A stretch of DNA of 64,000 nt from Microseira wollei NIES-4236 (GCF_020521235.1 NZ_BLAY01000017.1:1-64000); one strand, 5' to 3'; counted from the stretch's first letter, positions 8,695 to 16,739 are shown. Notes: generated from the sequence alone by a model not told the origin. Numbers and translations are program-made.

Positions 8695-9243
8695 ATGAAA
8701 CCCACTATTCAGAATATAGATCTACTGTTAGGACTCAATCCTTTAGAACTAACTCGTTATTTAAGGCAAACGGGTTGGCAAGAAGCAGAAAAACTGGGAG
8801 AAAAAGCAGCGATTTGGAAGCTGAACGATAGCCGCGAACGCGAGTTTGAAATTCTTTTACCATTACAGCCAGAAATTCCCGGCTTTGCCTTACGTATTTA
8901 CGAAGTCATTCAAACCTTAGAAATCGTAGAAAATCGTTCGTCTTACCAAATTATCGGAGATTTAGTCACCGAAGCCCCTAATATTCAAATTCAAGGAGTT
9001 ATTACTCAGATTGAAATCCAAAACGATCGCCCGATCGTGACGGTGATGGGTTGTGCTGTGGGAAAATTCCGGCAAATTCAATTGCAATTAATGCCAGCCG
9101 ATTTACCGCTAGCGCTGAAAGCCGATCGAGAACGCTTACCTGTTGAGTGTACGGGAGATTTAATCAAACAAGGCGAGCGGTTTGTTTTAAACAATATTAT
9201 AGATTTTGGGTTATATGAAGAGAGAGAAAAGCAACTTGCTTAA
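8695..9243 (+). CDS. Conserved hypothetical protein
   Basis: A 182-residue protein from ATG 8695, preceded by GAGGAG at good spacing; the open frame extends upstream only through the MITE. I do not recognise the family. It is soluble and mixed alpha/beta. The N-terminal part reads LLLGLNPLELTRYLRQTGWQEAEKLG, followed by an acidic domain (EFEILLPLQPEIPGFALRIYEVIQTL) and a beta-rich C-terminus with a conserved-looking LPVECTGDLIKQGERFVLNN. No transmembrane segments. It lies between two XisHI loci on the opposite strand, so an accessory or TA-like role is possible but unproven. Confidence 0.75.
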   Translation: MKPTIQNIDLLLGLNPLELTRYLRQTGWQEAEKLGEKAAIWKLNDSREREFEILLPLQPEIPGFALRIYEVIQTLEIVENRSSYQIIGDLVTEAPNIQIQGVITQIEIQNDRPIVTVMGCAVGKFRQIQLQLMPADLPLALKADRERLPVECTGDLIKQGERFVLNNIIDFGLYEEREKQLA

Positions 9244-9379
9244 TCGATGCTGCTGAATGTAATTCGCACCGACAAAAACGAAGTCCGCCTACCCTGGGGG
9301 AACGCTACGCGATCGCAGACAGGGAAATGCGATCCAGAGTTTATCATCCACATCCATTGCAACGGGTTTGTATTCGATT

Positions 9380-9706
9380 TCAACTCACAGCATACTCTGT
9401 AAACTGACGTTTGAACGGGGAATGAAACCCAATGACAATCCGATCTTTAGGAACGCCTAATTCAACTAAGCGCTCGGCAATCGATCGTTCGGTATTATTT
9501 TGTTGAATGTAAATTTTACCGTCAATCAAATCGAGATGCAGCGGACAACCATAAACCCAATGACCGTTTGTCCAGCCGACTTGAACTAAAAGATAGTGAT
9601 GGCGTTGGGTATCGAAAATAGTCTCGCTCGAAACCGCACTCGACTTGTGAAGTTCGGCTTGCTCGCAAATCACTTTTTGGATAATTTCACTATAGTTTAT
9701 CTCCAT
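9380..9706 (-). CDS. xisI: XisI-like protein
   Basis: A 108-residue protein with the XisI signatures IFDTQRHHYLLVQVGWTNGH and VYGCPLHLDLIDGKIYIQ, and the C-terminal GVPKDRIVIGFHSPFKRQFTEYAVS. Its start overlaps the xisH stop by 10 nt, so the pair is translationally coupled. This is the only fully intact xisHI pair in the window. The original Anabaena role (control of fdxN-element excision) is unlikely to apply since no nif genes are present; current function is open. Confidence 0.92.
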   Translation of the reverse strand: MEINYSEIIQKVICEQAELHKSSAVSSETIFDTQRHHYLLVQVGWTNGHWVYGCPLHLDLIDGKIYIQQNNTERSIAERLVELGVPKDRIVIGFHSPFKRQFTEYAVS

Positions 9707-10296
9707 AGTACAATCTCCTCAACTTCTGGATCGTAAACAATTAACTTTAATTGATGTGTAGCGATCGCTTTTTGAGCAAATCGACGACTCAAGAAACTTT
9801 CATAAGCATCAAGCGACACTGCCAAATACAAGATTCTTTCCGGTTGTATCTCTGATAGTACCATAGGATAGTTAAGACACTGACCCAGTGCTGTGTGAAA
9901 TTCAGACACGGGTGAATCGCTGAGAAAAGACTTAATTTCTACAGCTATTTTATCTTGACCTCGTTCGGCGGCAATCAGCCGTTCTGCACCCAAGTCTACA
10001 TAGAGCGGAACGTCTTCATATTCGAGAGATAGAGGATCGTCTGTAATCTGCCAACCCTCTTTTTCTAAAGCAGCCCGAACAGCATAATGATAGACATCTC
10101 TAGCAGGCATATTGATTAATAATTTCTCTCGTTGTAGGGGAGGGATTTGGTCAGCAGTTAAGGTGACAACTTTACCGTCTTGCCAAATACTGATTGATTG
10201 TCCCAATCTTCGGTGCTTTTCTATTGCTTCAGCTATGGCAATTTTCACACCAGCGTCAATTTTTTTTCGTAATTCTGTCAATTTTTGTTCATTCAT
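9697..10296 (-). CDS. xisH: XisH-like nuclease-fold protein with N-terminal fused domain
   Basis: A 199-residue protein. Residues 63-199 are canonical XisH (MPARDVYHYAVRAALEKEGW to EEIVLWR) with a PD-(D/E)XK-like core: YVDLGAE and AVEIKSF. Residues 1-62 (MNEQKLTELRKKIDAG to TADQIPPLQREK) are an extra domain. The same domain occurs as a separate 64-residue gene at 18.4-18.8 kb once a MITE there is removed. The join is in frame with no stop, so this is either a gene fusion or two overlapping start sites in one frame (ATG 10296 and ATG 10110). The GTG-free start and long helix suggest the domain is an adaptor or antitoxin part. Confidence 0.88.
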   Translation of the reverse strand: MNEQKLTELRKKIDAGVKIAIAEAIEKHRRLGQSISIWQDGKVVTLTADQIPPLQREKLLINMPARDVYHYAVRAALEKEGWQITDDPLSLEYEDVPLYVDLGAERLIAAERGQDKIAVEIKSFLSDSPVSEFHTALGQCLNYPMVLSEIQPERILYLAVSLDAYESFLSRRFAQKAIATHQLKLIVYDPEVEEIVLWR

Positions 10297-10344
10297 TTTT
10301 TACCTCTCCTCGCTGTCAGGTATGCGATCGCCAGAATCGTTTTG

Positions 10345-10512
10345 TCAGTCGTTATCTTCTACTTCCAACAACATTTCAATCACTTCGCGCAAATTTTCTC
10401 GTAACTCATCCAAGGTTTCTCCTTGAGAATGCGCTCCTGGAAATCCAGGAACGTAGCCAACATAGAGGTTGGTGTCAAAATCTCGCTCGACGATCGCAGT
10501 AAAAATTTTCAT
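10345..10512 (-). CDS. HicB-like antitoxin (orphan)
   Basis: A 55-residue protein from ATG 10512: MKIFTAIVERDFDTNLYVGYVPGFPGAHSQG pattern, then a helix ELRENLREVIEMLLEVE. This is the HicB partial RNase-H-like fold that normally neutralises the HicA mRNA toxin. No HicA-like reading frame is visible next to it, and there is no C-terminal DNA-binding domain. It lies 48 bp upstream of xisH on the same strand, so it may have joined that operon. Confidence 0.72.
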   Translation of the reverse strand: MKIFTAIVERDFDTNLYVGYVPGFPGAHSQGETLDELRENLREVIEMLLEVEDND

Positions 10513-10543
10513 AACTATTTGTACCCCCAATATTTAGATGATA

Positions 10544-11686
10544 TTACCTCTGACAACCCTGATTTGATACCGTGCCATCAGGCATTGTTGCGCGACACAG
10601 ATTGGCTTGATATAAGATGGCGTTTTTTAGGTTAGCATTGCTTAAATTAGCACCGCTGAGGTTGGCGTAACTTAGATTGGTTACAGGATAGATAAATATA
10701 TAACCACTGTCTGTCCAGACCTCCTCCTTTTTGTCACTTAAATTTGCACCTTTCAAATTAGCATCCTGTAAGTTTGCTCCCACTAGATCGACCCCCTCGA
10801 TTCCAGCGCCGCTTAAATCTGCATTGCTGAGATTAACAAATCTTAAATCCGTTTTTCTGTCCCCACTCGAACTAAGTTGAGCGTTGCGAAGGACTGCATT
10901 GGCAAGATTTGCTCGCTGTAAATTGGCTGACTGCAACTGAGAACGCTCTAAATTGACATTCAACATAGAGGTTCGGATCAGCTTGGCTTGGTTGAGCTTT
11001 GCATTGGTCAAATTTGCACCATCCAAGATTGCACCGACCAAATAGGCGTTTTCCAAGTTGGCTCTTGATAGGTTTGCGCCTTGTAAGTTTGCACCTTCTA
11101 GATTGGCATCGAATAAATTAGCAGACGCTAGATTGACCGATCTCAGATCGCAGCGGATGCAGGTTTTGGTTTTGAGTAGATGATTGATTTGCTCTGAGCT
11201 TGCTGTTTGCTCGCTCGCGGAACTGGTTTGCAGTGGGACTATCTCGCTGAATGAAACTCCAGAGGAATTTCGCAGCTGATCTATGATTTGCTGGTGTAGA
11301 GAAACAACTTCCTGCTCATACTTTGTCGAGGCATGGAGAAAGTTGGTGCGGTTTGCTCTCGTCTTGGGTTCGGTGATAAACCCAAAGTATATATACCCGT
11401 AGTCTCGACCGCGAGCGACCTTGAATACTTGCGAATTCAGAGAAAAAATATGACGGATTGGAACTCTAATTGTTTGATATTTCAGACTAATTACAACATC
11501 CTGGGACACTACGCTAACTCTGCAACTCTGTTCCTCACGATCTCCTAAAGCGAGAACACAAGTAAATTCTTTACCTGGAAGTTCTGGAGGTTCGCTTGGA
11601 TCGCTAGCCGAGCCTTGAGCATAAACAAGCTTAGTCAAGAGTATGGAGAGCAGGAGTGCAAGAGTGCCTAGAATTTTTTGCTTCAT
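10544..11686 (-). CDS. Exported pentapeptide-repeat protein
   Basis: A 380-residue protein. Residues 1-23 form a signal peptide (LALLLSILLTKLVYA). A globular domain of about 130 residues follows (SCRVSVVSQDVVISLKYQTIRVPIRHI), then from about 175 a right-handed beta-helix of A(N/D)LxxAN pentapeptides to the C-terminus, broken near 315-335 by a non-repeat loop (KKEEVWTDSGYIFIYP). A CIRC pair before the repeats may bind metal or form a disulfide. Pentapeptide repeats give rigid helices; function varies. The location is probably the periplasm or lumen. No operon partner is clear. Confidence 0.88.
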   Translation of the reverse strand: MKQKILGTLALLLSILLTKLVYAQGSASDPSEPPELPGKEFTCVLALGDREEQSCRVSVVSQDVVISLKYQTIRVPIRHIFSLNSQVFKVARGRDYGYIYFGFITEPKTRANRTNFLHASTKYEQEVVSLHQQIIDQLRNSSGVSFSEIVPLQTSSASEQTASSEQINHLLKTKTCIRCDLRSVNLASANLFDANLEGANLQGANLSRANLENAYLVGAILDGANLTNAKLNQAKLIRTSMLNVNLERSQLQSANLQRANLANAVLRNAQLSSSGDRKTDLRFVNLSNADLSGAGIEGVDLVGANLQDANLKGANLSDKKEEVWTDSGYIFIYPVTNLSYANLSGANLSNANLKNAILYQANLCRATMPDGTVSNQGCQR

Positions 11687-11734
11687 AACATCACAACTTA
11701 ATTAATTTTGCAATTAAGGCCCATTCAAGGCTTG

Positions 11735-11790
11735 ATATCAGAAACCGGGTTTCTGCCTAGATTTCTTTTATAGAAACCCGGTTTCTTTGC
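11735..11790. repeat. GAAACCCGGTTTC hairpin repeat
   Basis: AGAAACCGGGTTTCTGCCTAG.. and the complementary AGAAACCCGGTTTCTTTG form a stem across about 50 bp. The same motif recurs near 12710, 14485, 14805, 23700, 26640-26765, 30085, 47230-47455 and 53070. All copies are between genes. Confidence 0.8.
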
Positions 11791-11803
11791 GCCTATCCTG
11801 ATG

Positions 11804-12076
11804 TTACTGTCCCGACTTCGGAGTCGATGAATCGGTAGATCCTGGTTTCCGATAGCGAATCAAGATACTCATCATCCGATCCGAATTGGGTAATGGCGTC
11901 AGGCGACTCCATTCATCTACTTGAGCAAATCCCATTGTGTAAAACTTGCGGATTTCTGCCATCACTCCCTCGCGGGAACTGATAATCAGAAACTCTACCT
12001 TTTCCCGTTCCGGTTCAAAGGCGTCAGAAAAAGGACGCACAGATCCGGTAGAGTCCGACAAAAACTCTTCTGCCAT
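11804..12076 (-). CDS. 90-aa hypothetical protein, copy 1
   Basis: A 90-residue protein, about 78% identical by eye to the copy at 14850-15122. The N-terminus MAEEFLSDSTGSVRPFSDA is identical, the core is EFLIISSREGVMAEIRKFYTMGFAQVDEWS, and the tail is low-complexity (TDSSTPKSGQ). No known domain is recognised; FYTMGFAxVDEWSxxTPxPN looks like a small ligand or protein-binding fold. GGAGA lies 6-10 nt before ATG 12076. Upstream leader sequence is also conserved between copies, so the gene and its control region duplicated together. Confidence 0.75.
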   Translation of the reverse strand: MAEEFLSDSTGSVRPFSDAFEPEREKVEFLIISSREGVMAEIRKFYTMGFAQVDEWSRLTPLPNSDRMMSILIRYRKPGSTDSSTPKSGQ

Positions 12077-12400
12077 GAGATATTCTCCTGTTTTTTGGAT
12101 TGAAAACCAAAAAATCTAGCCACCCCGCAGGCAGCGCAAAGCAAGGTGGCTACAGAGAAATGTTAAAATTCTCCATTAGCCTCCAGACTGGGCTTACAGT
12201 GTGGGGGTCAAGCTGTCCATTGCCGTTGGTAGCGGCATTGGGCAGCGATACTAGATTTTTGGGTGGACAAGGGTTGCTGTCGTTGAACTCGAGCAACCTT
12301 AAACAGAGACAATAGCGGCATTGGGGACATCTGTCAAGATACTCGTGGCGTTGCGTTACCAAACTTTAGGGAAAGGCGAATTGATTTGAGATTTGAGATT
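12077..12400 (-). promoter_or_regulatory. Conserved leader of the 90-aa gene, copy 1
   Basis: About 280 bp upstream of the gene matches 15123-15420, including the segment CTAGCCACCCCGCAGGCAGC and a GTAGCCACC...GGTGGCTA inverted repeat. Single-base indels between copies are not multiples of three, so this is not coding. It may be a 5' untranslated leader or a mobile-element-derived flank. Confidence 0.55.
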
Positions 12401-12420
12401 TTAGATTTCAGATTGAGTTA

Positions 12421-12557
12421 TATCATGTCCGTTGAATTGCCCATACACACTACCGCATCGTTGCGTAGGGGCACGGCTAACTTTAAAGTTATCTGTTTTT
12501 GGAAAGTATCTATGATGTTCCCTACTCCCAATCATGGGTAATCGACCGGACATGGTA
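12421..12557. mobile_element. Family B MITE copy
   Basis: A 137-bp element TATCATGTCCG...CGGACATGGTA with interior GTAGGGGCACGG. Flanks are TTA and TCA, so the 3-bp target duplication is imperfect here. It is joined head-to-tail with the next copy. Confidence 0.75.
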
Positions 12558-12560
12558 TCA

Positions 12561-12697
12561 TATCATGTCCGCGAGAGATCGGTAGTGTATGGATGGCTAA
12601 TTGCTAATTGCTAATTGCTAATATAGTATTTTTCCTGACATTAGCCATTAGCGATTAGCTATTAGCAGTTACACAACCGTTGCTACCGGACATGATA
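12561..12697. mobile_element. Family B MITE copy, TCA target duplication
   Basis: A 137-bp element TATCATGTCCG...CGGACATGATA flanked by TCA at 12558-12560 and 12698-12700. The interior holds GCTAATTGCTAATT heptamers and their complement TTAGCCATTAGC in place of the usual GTAGGGGCACGG arms. Confidence 0.8.
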
Positions 12698-12708
12698 TCA
12701 AAGATACA

Positions 12709-12745
12709 AAAGAAACCCGGTTTTTTAAAAAAACCGGGTTTCTTG
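12709..12745. repeat. Hairpin downstream of the clpB fragment
   Basis: AAAGAAACCCGG..CCGGGTTTCTT hairpin, the counterpart of the one downstream of full clpB at 23699-23734, showing that the clpB fragment was copied with its downstream flank. Confidence 0.7.
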
Positions 12746-12775
12746 TGGGTGTTTTATCAGAAAAATGTTGCGTTA

Positions 12776-12895
12776 TATCGTTTCTGGTTGTATCGAAATT
12801 ACAGCCGTAGGGGCACGGCAGTTGAGGAACTTGGCGCTGGCGACAAAGCTTACTGATGTTCCCTACTGATGATTCCGATGCAAACGGATTTGATA
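12776..12895. mobile_element. Family D MITE (related to B), TTA target duplication
   Basis: A 120-bp element TATCG...GGATTTGATA flanked by TTA on both sides (12773-12775, 12896-12898). The homologous flank of full-length clpB at 23760-23776 reads GCGTTACACTGCGTTAACGC without the insert, so it is a natural empty site. Confidence 0.85.
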
Positions 12896-12922
12896 TTACA
12901 CTTGGTTAACGCACCCTACTGT

Positions 12923-13027
12923 TTAGGATTGAGTTGTTAGCAATTGTGCAGGTAAGCGCTTGAAGGACAGGCGTTCGTTTTCTACATCGACAAAGATAGT
13001 GTCGCCGTCGTTAAATTCGCCGCGCCA
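12923..13027 (-). pseudogene. clpB: clpB 3'-end fragment 1
   Basis: This encodes the last 34 or so residues of ClpB ([21 protein letters not shown] to TTQS stop), almost identical to the end of the full gene at 23789-26413. Homology stops abruptly at the methyltransferase gene. There is no start or ATPase domain. Confidence 0.85.
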
Positions 13028-13034
13028 AATGGAT

Positions 13035-13997
13035 TTAGGCATGACCTGGAATGGATTGAGTGGATGGCGCAAAACAAGATCCGTCTAATCGTCGCCTTGC
13101 GATCCAGTCAGTGGCACCTGCGACCCGCGCCGCGTCCAGGATGCCGCGCTGAGAGTTGTTATGATTTCGTCGTTTCACCAGATTCCGGAGGCGGTTGCCG
13201 GAGTTGTAAATGAAGTAGATGAAGTCTCCCAGAAAGGTAAGTGGTCGAGTCGCTTTGTTGCCCATATTAAGAATTGCCCGAAAACCGCTGTATCCTTTAC
13301 CCGGCCAGATATGGATAATCTCAAAATCGGCCTGAGTCAGTAGCTCGAAGACCCCCAATGGGGACATGTGGAAGAAACTGTCGTCGTGCCAGGGTTCAAG
13401 AAAAGACACGTTGCCCAAGTAGTAGCCTCCTGGCTTCAGAACCCTTGCTACCTCTTGGGCAACGAGATAAGGACATGCCAAATGTTCCGTTACGCCAGCC
13501 GAATACACTATGTCGAAGGTGCGCTGATTAAAAGGGAGGAAATGACAGTCGCAAAGCAGATCTGGGCCGCCATGGAGTTGGAGGTGCTGATCGACCCGAG
13601 TCTTTGAAATGTCTATCCCTAAGTATCGAAACTGTTTAGATTCGAGGAATGACCTCATCTGCCCTCCGCCACAACCGATTTCTAGAATCGACGATCCCGA
13701 GGGTAGTCGATCAAAAATGTCGAGATGCGCCAAGTCAAGGTGATACGGTTTATCTGAACCGGCTGCACCACACCGAGGTGGATATGAGAAGCAGCCAGTC
13801 AATTGCTCTCCATTAGTCGAACGACTTTGGGGGAAATCGAACGAGAGCTTCCGGGAAGCGGTTGTCGGAATCAGGACTGGGGTGCCATCGGATTCGGAGT
13901 AATCAGCTCCGCAATGGGTGCAGTGGGTAAATGACTGCAGAGGAGTTCTGCACGCCGGACAAACCAGCAAGCTCAACAATGCGCTGCGATCGATCAT
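13035..13997 (-). CDS. Class I SAM-dependent methyltransferase with zinc-ribbon N-terminus
   Basis: A 320-residue protein. Residues 5-45 form a Trm112-like zinc ribbon (CPACRTPL..CTHCGADY). The Rossmann fold starts near 100 with ILEIGCGGGQMRSFLE (SAM motif I), then YLGIDIS, FDIVYSAGVTEHL and VLKPGGYYLGNV. This combination is common in methyltransferases acting on glycans or polyketide/lipid precursors; the substrate is unknown. The gene is more GC-rich than its surroundings, lacks GCGATCGC inside, and sits between a clpB fragment and a transposon fossil, so recent transfer is likely (inference). The start is ATG 13997. Confidence 0.85.
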   Translation of the reverse strand: MIDRSALLSLLVCPACRTPLQSFTHCTHCGADYSESDGTPVLIPTTASRKLSFDFPQSRSTNGEQLTGCFSYPPRCGAAGSDKPYHLDLAHLDIFDRLPSGSSILEIGCGGGQMRSFLESKQFRYLGIDISKTRVDQHLQLHGGPDLLCDCHFLPFNQRTFDIVYSAGVTEHLACPYLVAQEVARVLKPGGYYLGNVSFLEPWHDDSFFHMSPLGVFELLTQADFEIIHIWPGKGYSGFRAILNMGNKATRPLTFLGDFIYFIYNSGNRLRNLVKRRNHNNSQRGILDAARVAGATDWIARRRLDGSCFAPSTQSIPGHA

Positions 13998-14046
13998 ACG
14001 AGAACTGCCTCATCATACTAATCAAACGAGTACTCCCTCACCGAAA

Positions 14047-14085
14047 ACGCGCACGAATGCCCCTGGCTTTAGACATGGGGAGGAT
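14047..14085 (+). ncRNA. Possible fossil IS200/IS605 right end (omega-RNA-like hairpin)
   Basis: GCACGAATGCCCCTGGCTTT then AGACATGGGGAGGATGT resembles the 3' hairpin of cyanobacterial TnpB elements. No tnpB or tnpA frame remains upstream, so this is at most a remnant. Confidence 0.35.
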
Positions 14086-14560
14086 GTGCTACAGCGATTT
14101 TAATCGCAGTCAACACTGGATCTTATGATATTACAAAATCAATTGGCAGCCAAAACAGCTTCAAGCCAAACAAAAACCCTTTCATTTGTCACCCAAATAA
14201 CACTGGTAGTATTGGCTACAGACTCAAGGTTTTTATTGTCTAAATTTGAGGATCTTTGGCAGCTTTACAATGCCTGCTAGGGCGAGGCAAAGCAGCCAGT
14301 ACAACAGCAACCAGACCGCAGCAGAAATATTTCTTTGAAGCAAGTATTTGCCGAACTAACTACTGAAACTGAAGGGTTTATCGGTAACCAATAGACTTCT
14401 TTAGAAACTACTCTCAAAGGCGGGCAGAATGCCCACCCCACAAGAGTTATTGCAGAGATATAATAAACAGCAGCTAAAAATAGAAACCGGGTTTCTGCGT
14501 AGATTTCTTTCATAGAAACCCGGTTTCTTGGCGCCAAGTATCAAACCCGCTAGGGAATAA

Positions 14561-14661
14561 TATCGTGTCCGCTTGAATACCCATAGTTAGAACTGACGCG
14601 GTGATGCGGTGACAAGGGAGAGCGGTGAGTTTTAATTAAGGGTGAAAAGCCTGACATCATA
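14561..14661. mobile_element. Family B MITE copy, TAA target duplication
   Basis: A 101-bp element TATCGTGTCCG...TGACATCATA flanked by TAA at 14558-14560 and 14662-14664. The interior differs from other copies. Confidence 0.7.
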
Positions 14662-14735
14662 TAAATTCCAAGGGCTAATAGCTCAAGTCCGTTAAAACAA
14701 ACTGGTTTGATGGCATTTAGTCGGTTTTAACCGAC

Positions 14736-14767
14736 TTGTAGAGACGTTACATGTAACGTCTCTACAA
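14736..14767. repeat. 32-bp perfect palindrome
   Basis: TTGTAGAGACGTTACA followed by its exact reverse complement. It would form a 16-bp stem with no loop in DNA cruciform or RNA hairpin form. Confidence 0.85.
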
Positions 14768-14849
14768 TCCGGAAATTTATGGCCGGGCGGGTTTGATACG
14801 GCGTAGATTTCTGGAATAGAAACCCGGTTTCTTTACGTTAATCCCGATT

Positions 14850-15122
14850 TTATCGTCCCGACTTCCGACTCGATGAATCGGTAGATCCTCCTTTGCGATA
14901 GCGCACCAAGATGCTCATCATTTTATCGGTATTGGGCATGGGCGTTATGGGACTCCATTCATCAACAGGCGCAAATCCCATTGTGTAAAACTTGAGGATT
15001 TCTTCCATCACCCCCTCGCGGGAACCCACAATCATAAACTCGATCTTTTCTCGTTTCGGTTCTCCTGCGTCAGAAAAAGGACGCACAGATCCGGTAGAGT
15101 CCGACAAAAACTCTTCTGCCAT
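14850..15122 (-). CDS. 90-aa hypothetical protein, copy 2
   Basis: A 90-residue paralogue of 11804-12076: the first 19 residues are identical, the core is EFMIVGSREGVMEEILKFYTMGFAPVDEWS, and the tail is TDSSSRKSGR. Differences are mostly conservative substitutions (I/V, K/R, E/A) with no frameshift, which suggests that both copies are under selection. Same strand and same leader as copy 1, with the methyltransferase between them. Function unknown. Confidence 0.75.
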   Translation of the reverse strand: MAEEFLSDSTGSVRPFSDAGEPKREKIEFMIVGSREGVMEEILKFYTMGFAPVDEWSPITPMPNTDKMMSILVRYRKGGSTDSSSRKSGR

Positions 15123-15420
15123 GAGATATTCTCCTGTTTTTTGGATTGAAAACCAAAAAATCTAGCCACCCCGCAGGCAGCGCAAAGCAAGGTGGCTACG
15201 GAGAAATGTTAAAATTCTCTGTTAGCCTCCAGACTGCTCTTAACAGTGTGGGGGTCAAGCTGTCCTTTGCCGTTGGTAGCGGCATGGGGCAGCGGAACTA
15301 GATTTTGGCTGGACAAGGGTTGCTGTAGCTGAACTAGAGCAACCTTAAACAGAGACGATAGCCCGATTGGGGAGAACTGTCAAGATACCCGTGGCTTTGC
15401 GTTACGAAACTTTACTGAGC
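15123..15420 (-). promoter_or_regulatory. Conserved leader of the 90-aa gene, copy 2
   Basis: Matches 12077-12370 over most of its length with scattered indels (for example CACTGTTAAGAGCAG against CACTGTAAGCCCAG). Conservation outside a reading frame points to a leader or duplicated flank. From 15421 to 15564 I see only AT-rich sequence with GCGATCGC sites. Confidence 0.55.
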
Positions 15421-15564
15421 TTAGATTTCAGATTTTGAGGATTGCACTGTGCGATCGCTAATTTTACACTCTTGCGATCGCTTCAGTTCTCGATTGTCGA
15501 TCGTGAGAACGCATCCAGATCGATTGTATTATAATGAATTCAACCTCGAAATGGAGTAAAAATT

Positions 15565-16131
15565 ATGACTCCTGGAGTTTCAGAACAAGTCAGATGGACG
15601 ATCGACGATCTAGCAGGTTTCCCAGATAATAACAACCGATATGAAATTATTGATGGAGAACTCTTTGTGACGCGATCGCCTCATATTGCTCATCAATTTG
15701 TTACAGGTGCGGTGTATGCAGAACTGAGAACTTGGTCAGTTCAAAATAAATTGGGAATGGCGGCGATCGCGCCCGGTGTGATTTTTTCAGAAGTAGATAC
15801 AGTAATTCCTGATGTAATTTGGATTAGCAGCGATCGCCTGACTCAATTGCTAGATGAATCTGGACATTTAACAGGTGCGCCGGAACTCGTTGTCGAAGTG
15901 CTATCTGAATCAGTCGCCGATAAAAAACGCGATCGAGAAACGAAACTCAAACAGTATTCTATATATGGCGTTATCGAATATTGGATAGTCGATCGATGGC
16001 TCAAATCGATCGAGGTTTATCGCCGCGAGAATGGCATTTTGAAAAAAGTTCTGACTTTGTGGGAAGGCGACGATTTAACCAGTCCGCTGTTACCGGGATT
16101 TTGCTGTCGGGTTGGGACGTTATTTGCTTAA
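15565..16131 (+). CDS. Uma2-family (DUF820) nuclease-fold protein
   Basis: A 188-residue protein with the DUF820 layout: RWTIDDLAGFPDNNNRYEIIDGELFV, then HQFVTGAVYAEL, TVIPDVIWIS and ELVVEVLSES (PD and ExV positions of a PD-(D/E)XK core, about 75-110), then RDRETKLKQYSIYGVIEYWIVD. GGAG lies 9-12 nt upstream of the ATG. Uma2 proteins are very numerous in cyanobacteria; the link to restriction or transposons is suspected, not shown. It stands alone with an IS982 remnant downstream. Confidence 0.9.
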   Translation: MTPGVSEQVRWTIDDLAGFPDNNNRYEIIDGELFVTRSPHIAHQFVTGAVYAELRTWSVQNKLGMAAIAPGVIFSEVDTVIPDVIWISSDRLTQLLDESGHLTGAPELVVEVLSESVADKKRDRETKLKQYSIYGVIEYWIVDRWLKSIEVYRRENGILKKVLTLWEGDDLTSPLLPGFCCRVGTLFA

Positions 16132-16144
16132 AGTATACTAAAAC

Positions 16145-16557
16145 CTGACAGAAGTTTTCTGTGACGTTGATGATTTTTGTCAATTGTTTGAACCCTTACT
16201 AGCACAAATGTTATTACCAGAAGTGGAGGGTCAACACCTCCCAAAAACTCGCTTAACCTTGAGCGAAATCATGACAATTCTGATCGGATTTCATGGTTCA
16301 CGTTACCGAACATTTAAAGACTTTTACCGATTACAAGTAATGCCATATTGGTCAAAAGCCATGCCTAATTTGGTTAGCTATAATCGTTTCGTCGAGTTAA
16401 TGTCTTATGCTTTGTTAGCACTATGTTGTTACTTTGAGTATGGTTGTAAAGGGGATGTAACGGGAACAAGCTTTATTGATTCTACTGCTTTAAAAGTTTG
16501 TCATAAAAACCGAGCCAATAGCCACAAAGTCTTTGCTGGCATAGCTGAAGGGAGTGA
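16145..16557 (+). pseudogene. IS982-family transposase, truncated
   Basis: The frame reads TEVFCDVDDFCQLFEP, then LTLSEIMTILIGFHGSRYRTFKDFYR, NLVSYNRFVELM and TGTSFIDSTALKVCHKNRAN, typical of the first half of IS982 transposases (the first catalytic Asp lies in FIDST). No ATG is present at the 5' end. The second half, including the remaining DDE residues, is missing: after HKVFAGIAEG a family B MITE begins, and sequence beyond it shows no transposase. Not functional. Confidence 0.88.
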
Positions 16558-16702
16558 TATCATGTCCTTAAGATTACCCATAATTAGCAGCCGGGACACG
16601 GCATGATTAACGTTATCTGTTTGTCCGAGATATCTATCATGCCGTGTCCCTACGCAACAACGGGGTCAGTTTTTTATTATGGGCAATTCAACGGACATGA
16701 TA
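16558..16702. mobile_element. Family B MITE copy, TGA target duplication
   Basis: A 145-bp element TATCATGTCC...GGACATGATA with arms GCCGGGACACGGCATGA and TCATGCCGTGTCCC. TGA flanks it at 16555-16557 and 16703-16705. It sits in the IS982 remnant. Confidence 0.85.
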
Positions 16703-16739
16703 TGAGTTGCCACTGTCAGTGTTGTGGCGATCGCTGATC

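Larger units (their letters stand above)
13998..14849. other. Gene-free stretch of transposon fossils and hairpins
   Basis: No convincing gene. It holds an IS200/IS605-like right-end hairpin near 14050, the GCCCACCCCACAAGAG repeat near 14430, GAAACC(C)GGGTTTC hairpins near 14485 and 14805, a family B MITE at 14561-14661, the palindrome AGTCGGTTTTAACCGACT at 14719-14736 and another perfect palindrome beside it. Confidence 0.6.

Noticed and set aside
12150-12362. 70-residue minus-strand reading frame
   Set aside because: The homologous segment at 15.2 kb has non-triplet indels and stops, so it is not coding.
14277-14537. 86-residue minus-strand reading frame
   Set aside because: It runs through GAAACCCGGTTTC and GCCCACCCC repeats and has no family resemblance.
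16558-16702. MITE insertion as the cause of the IS982 truncation
   Set aside because: Removing the element does not rejoin transposase sequence; the gene was already truncated.
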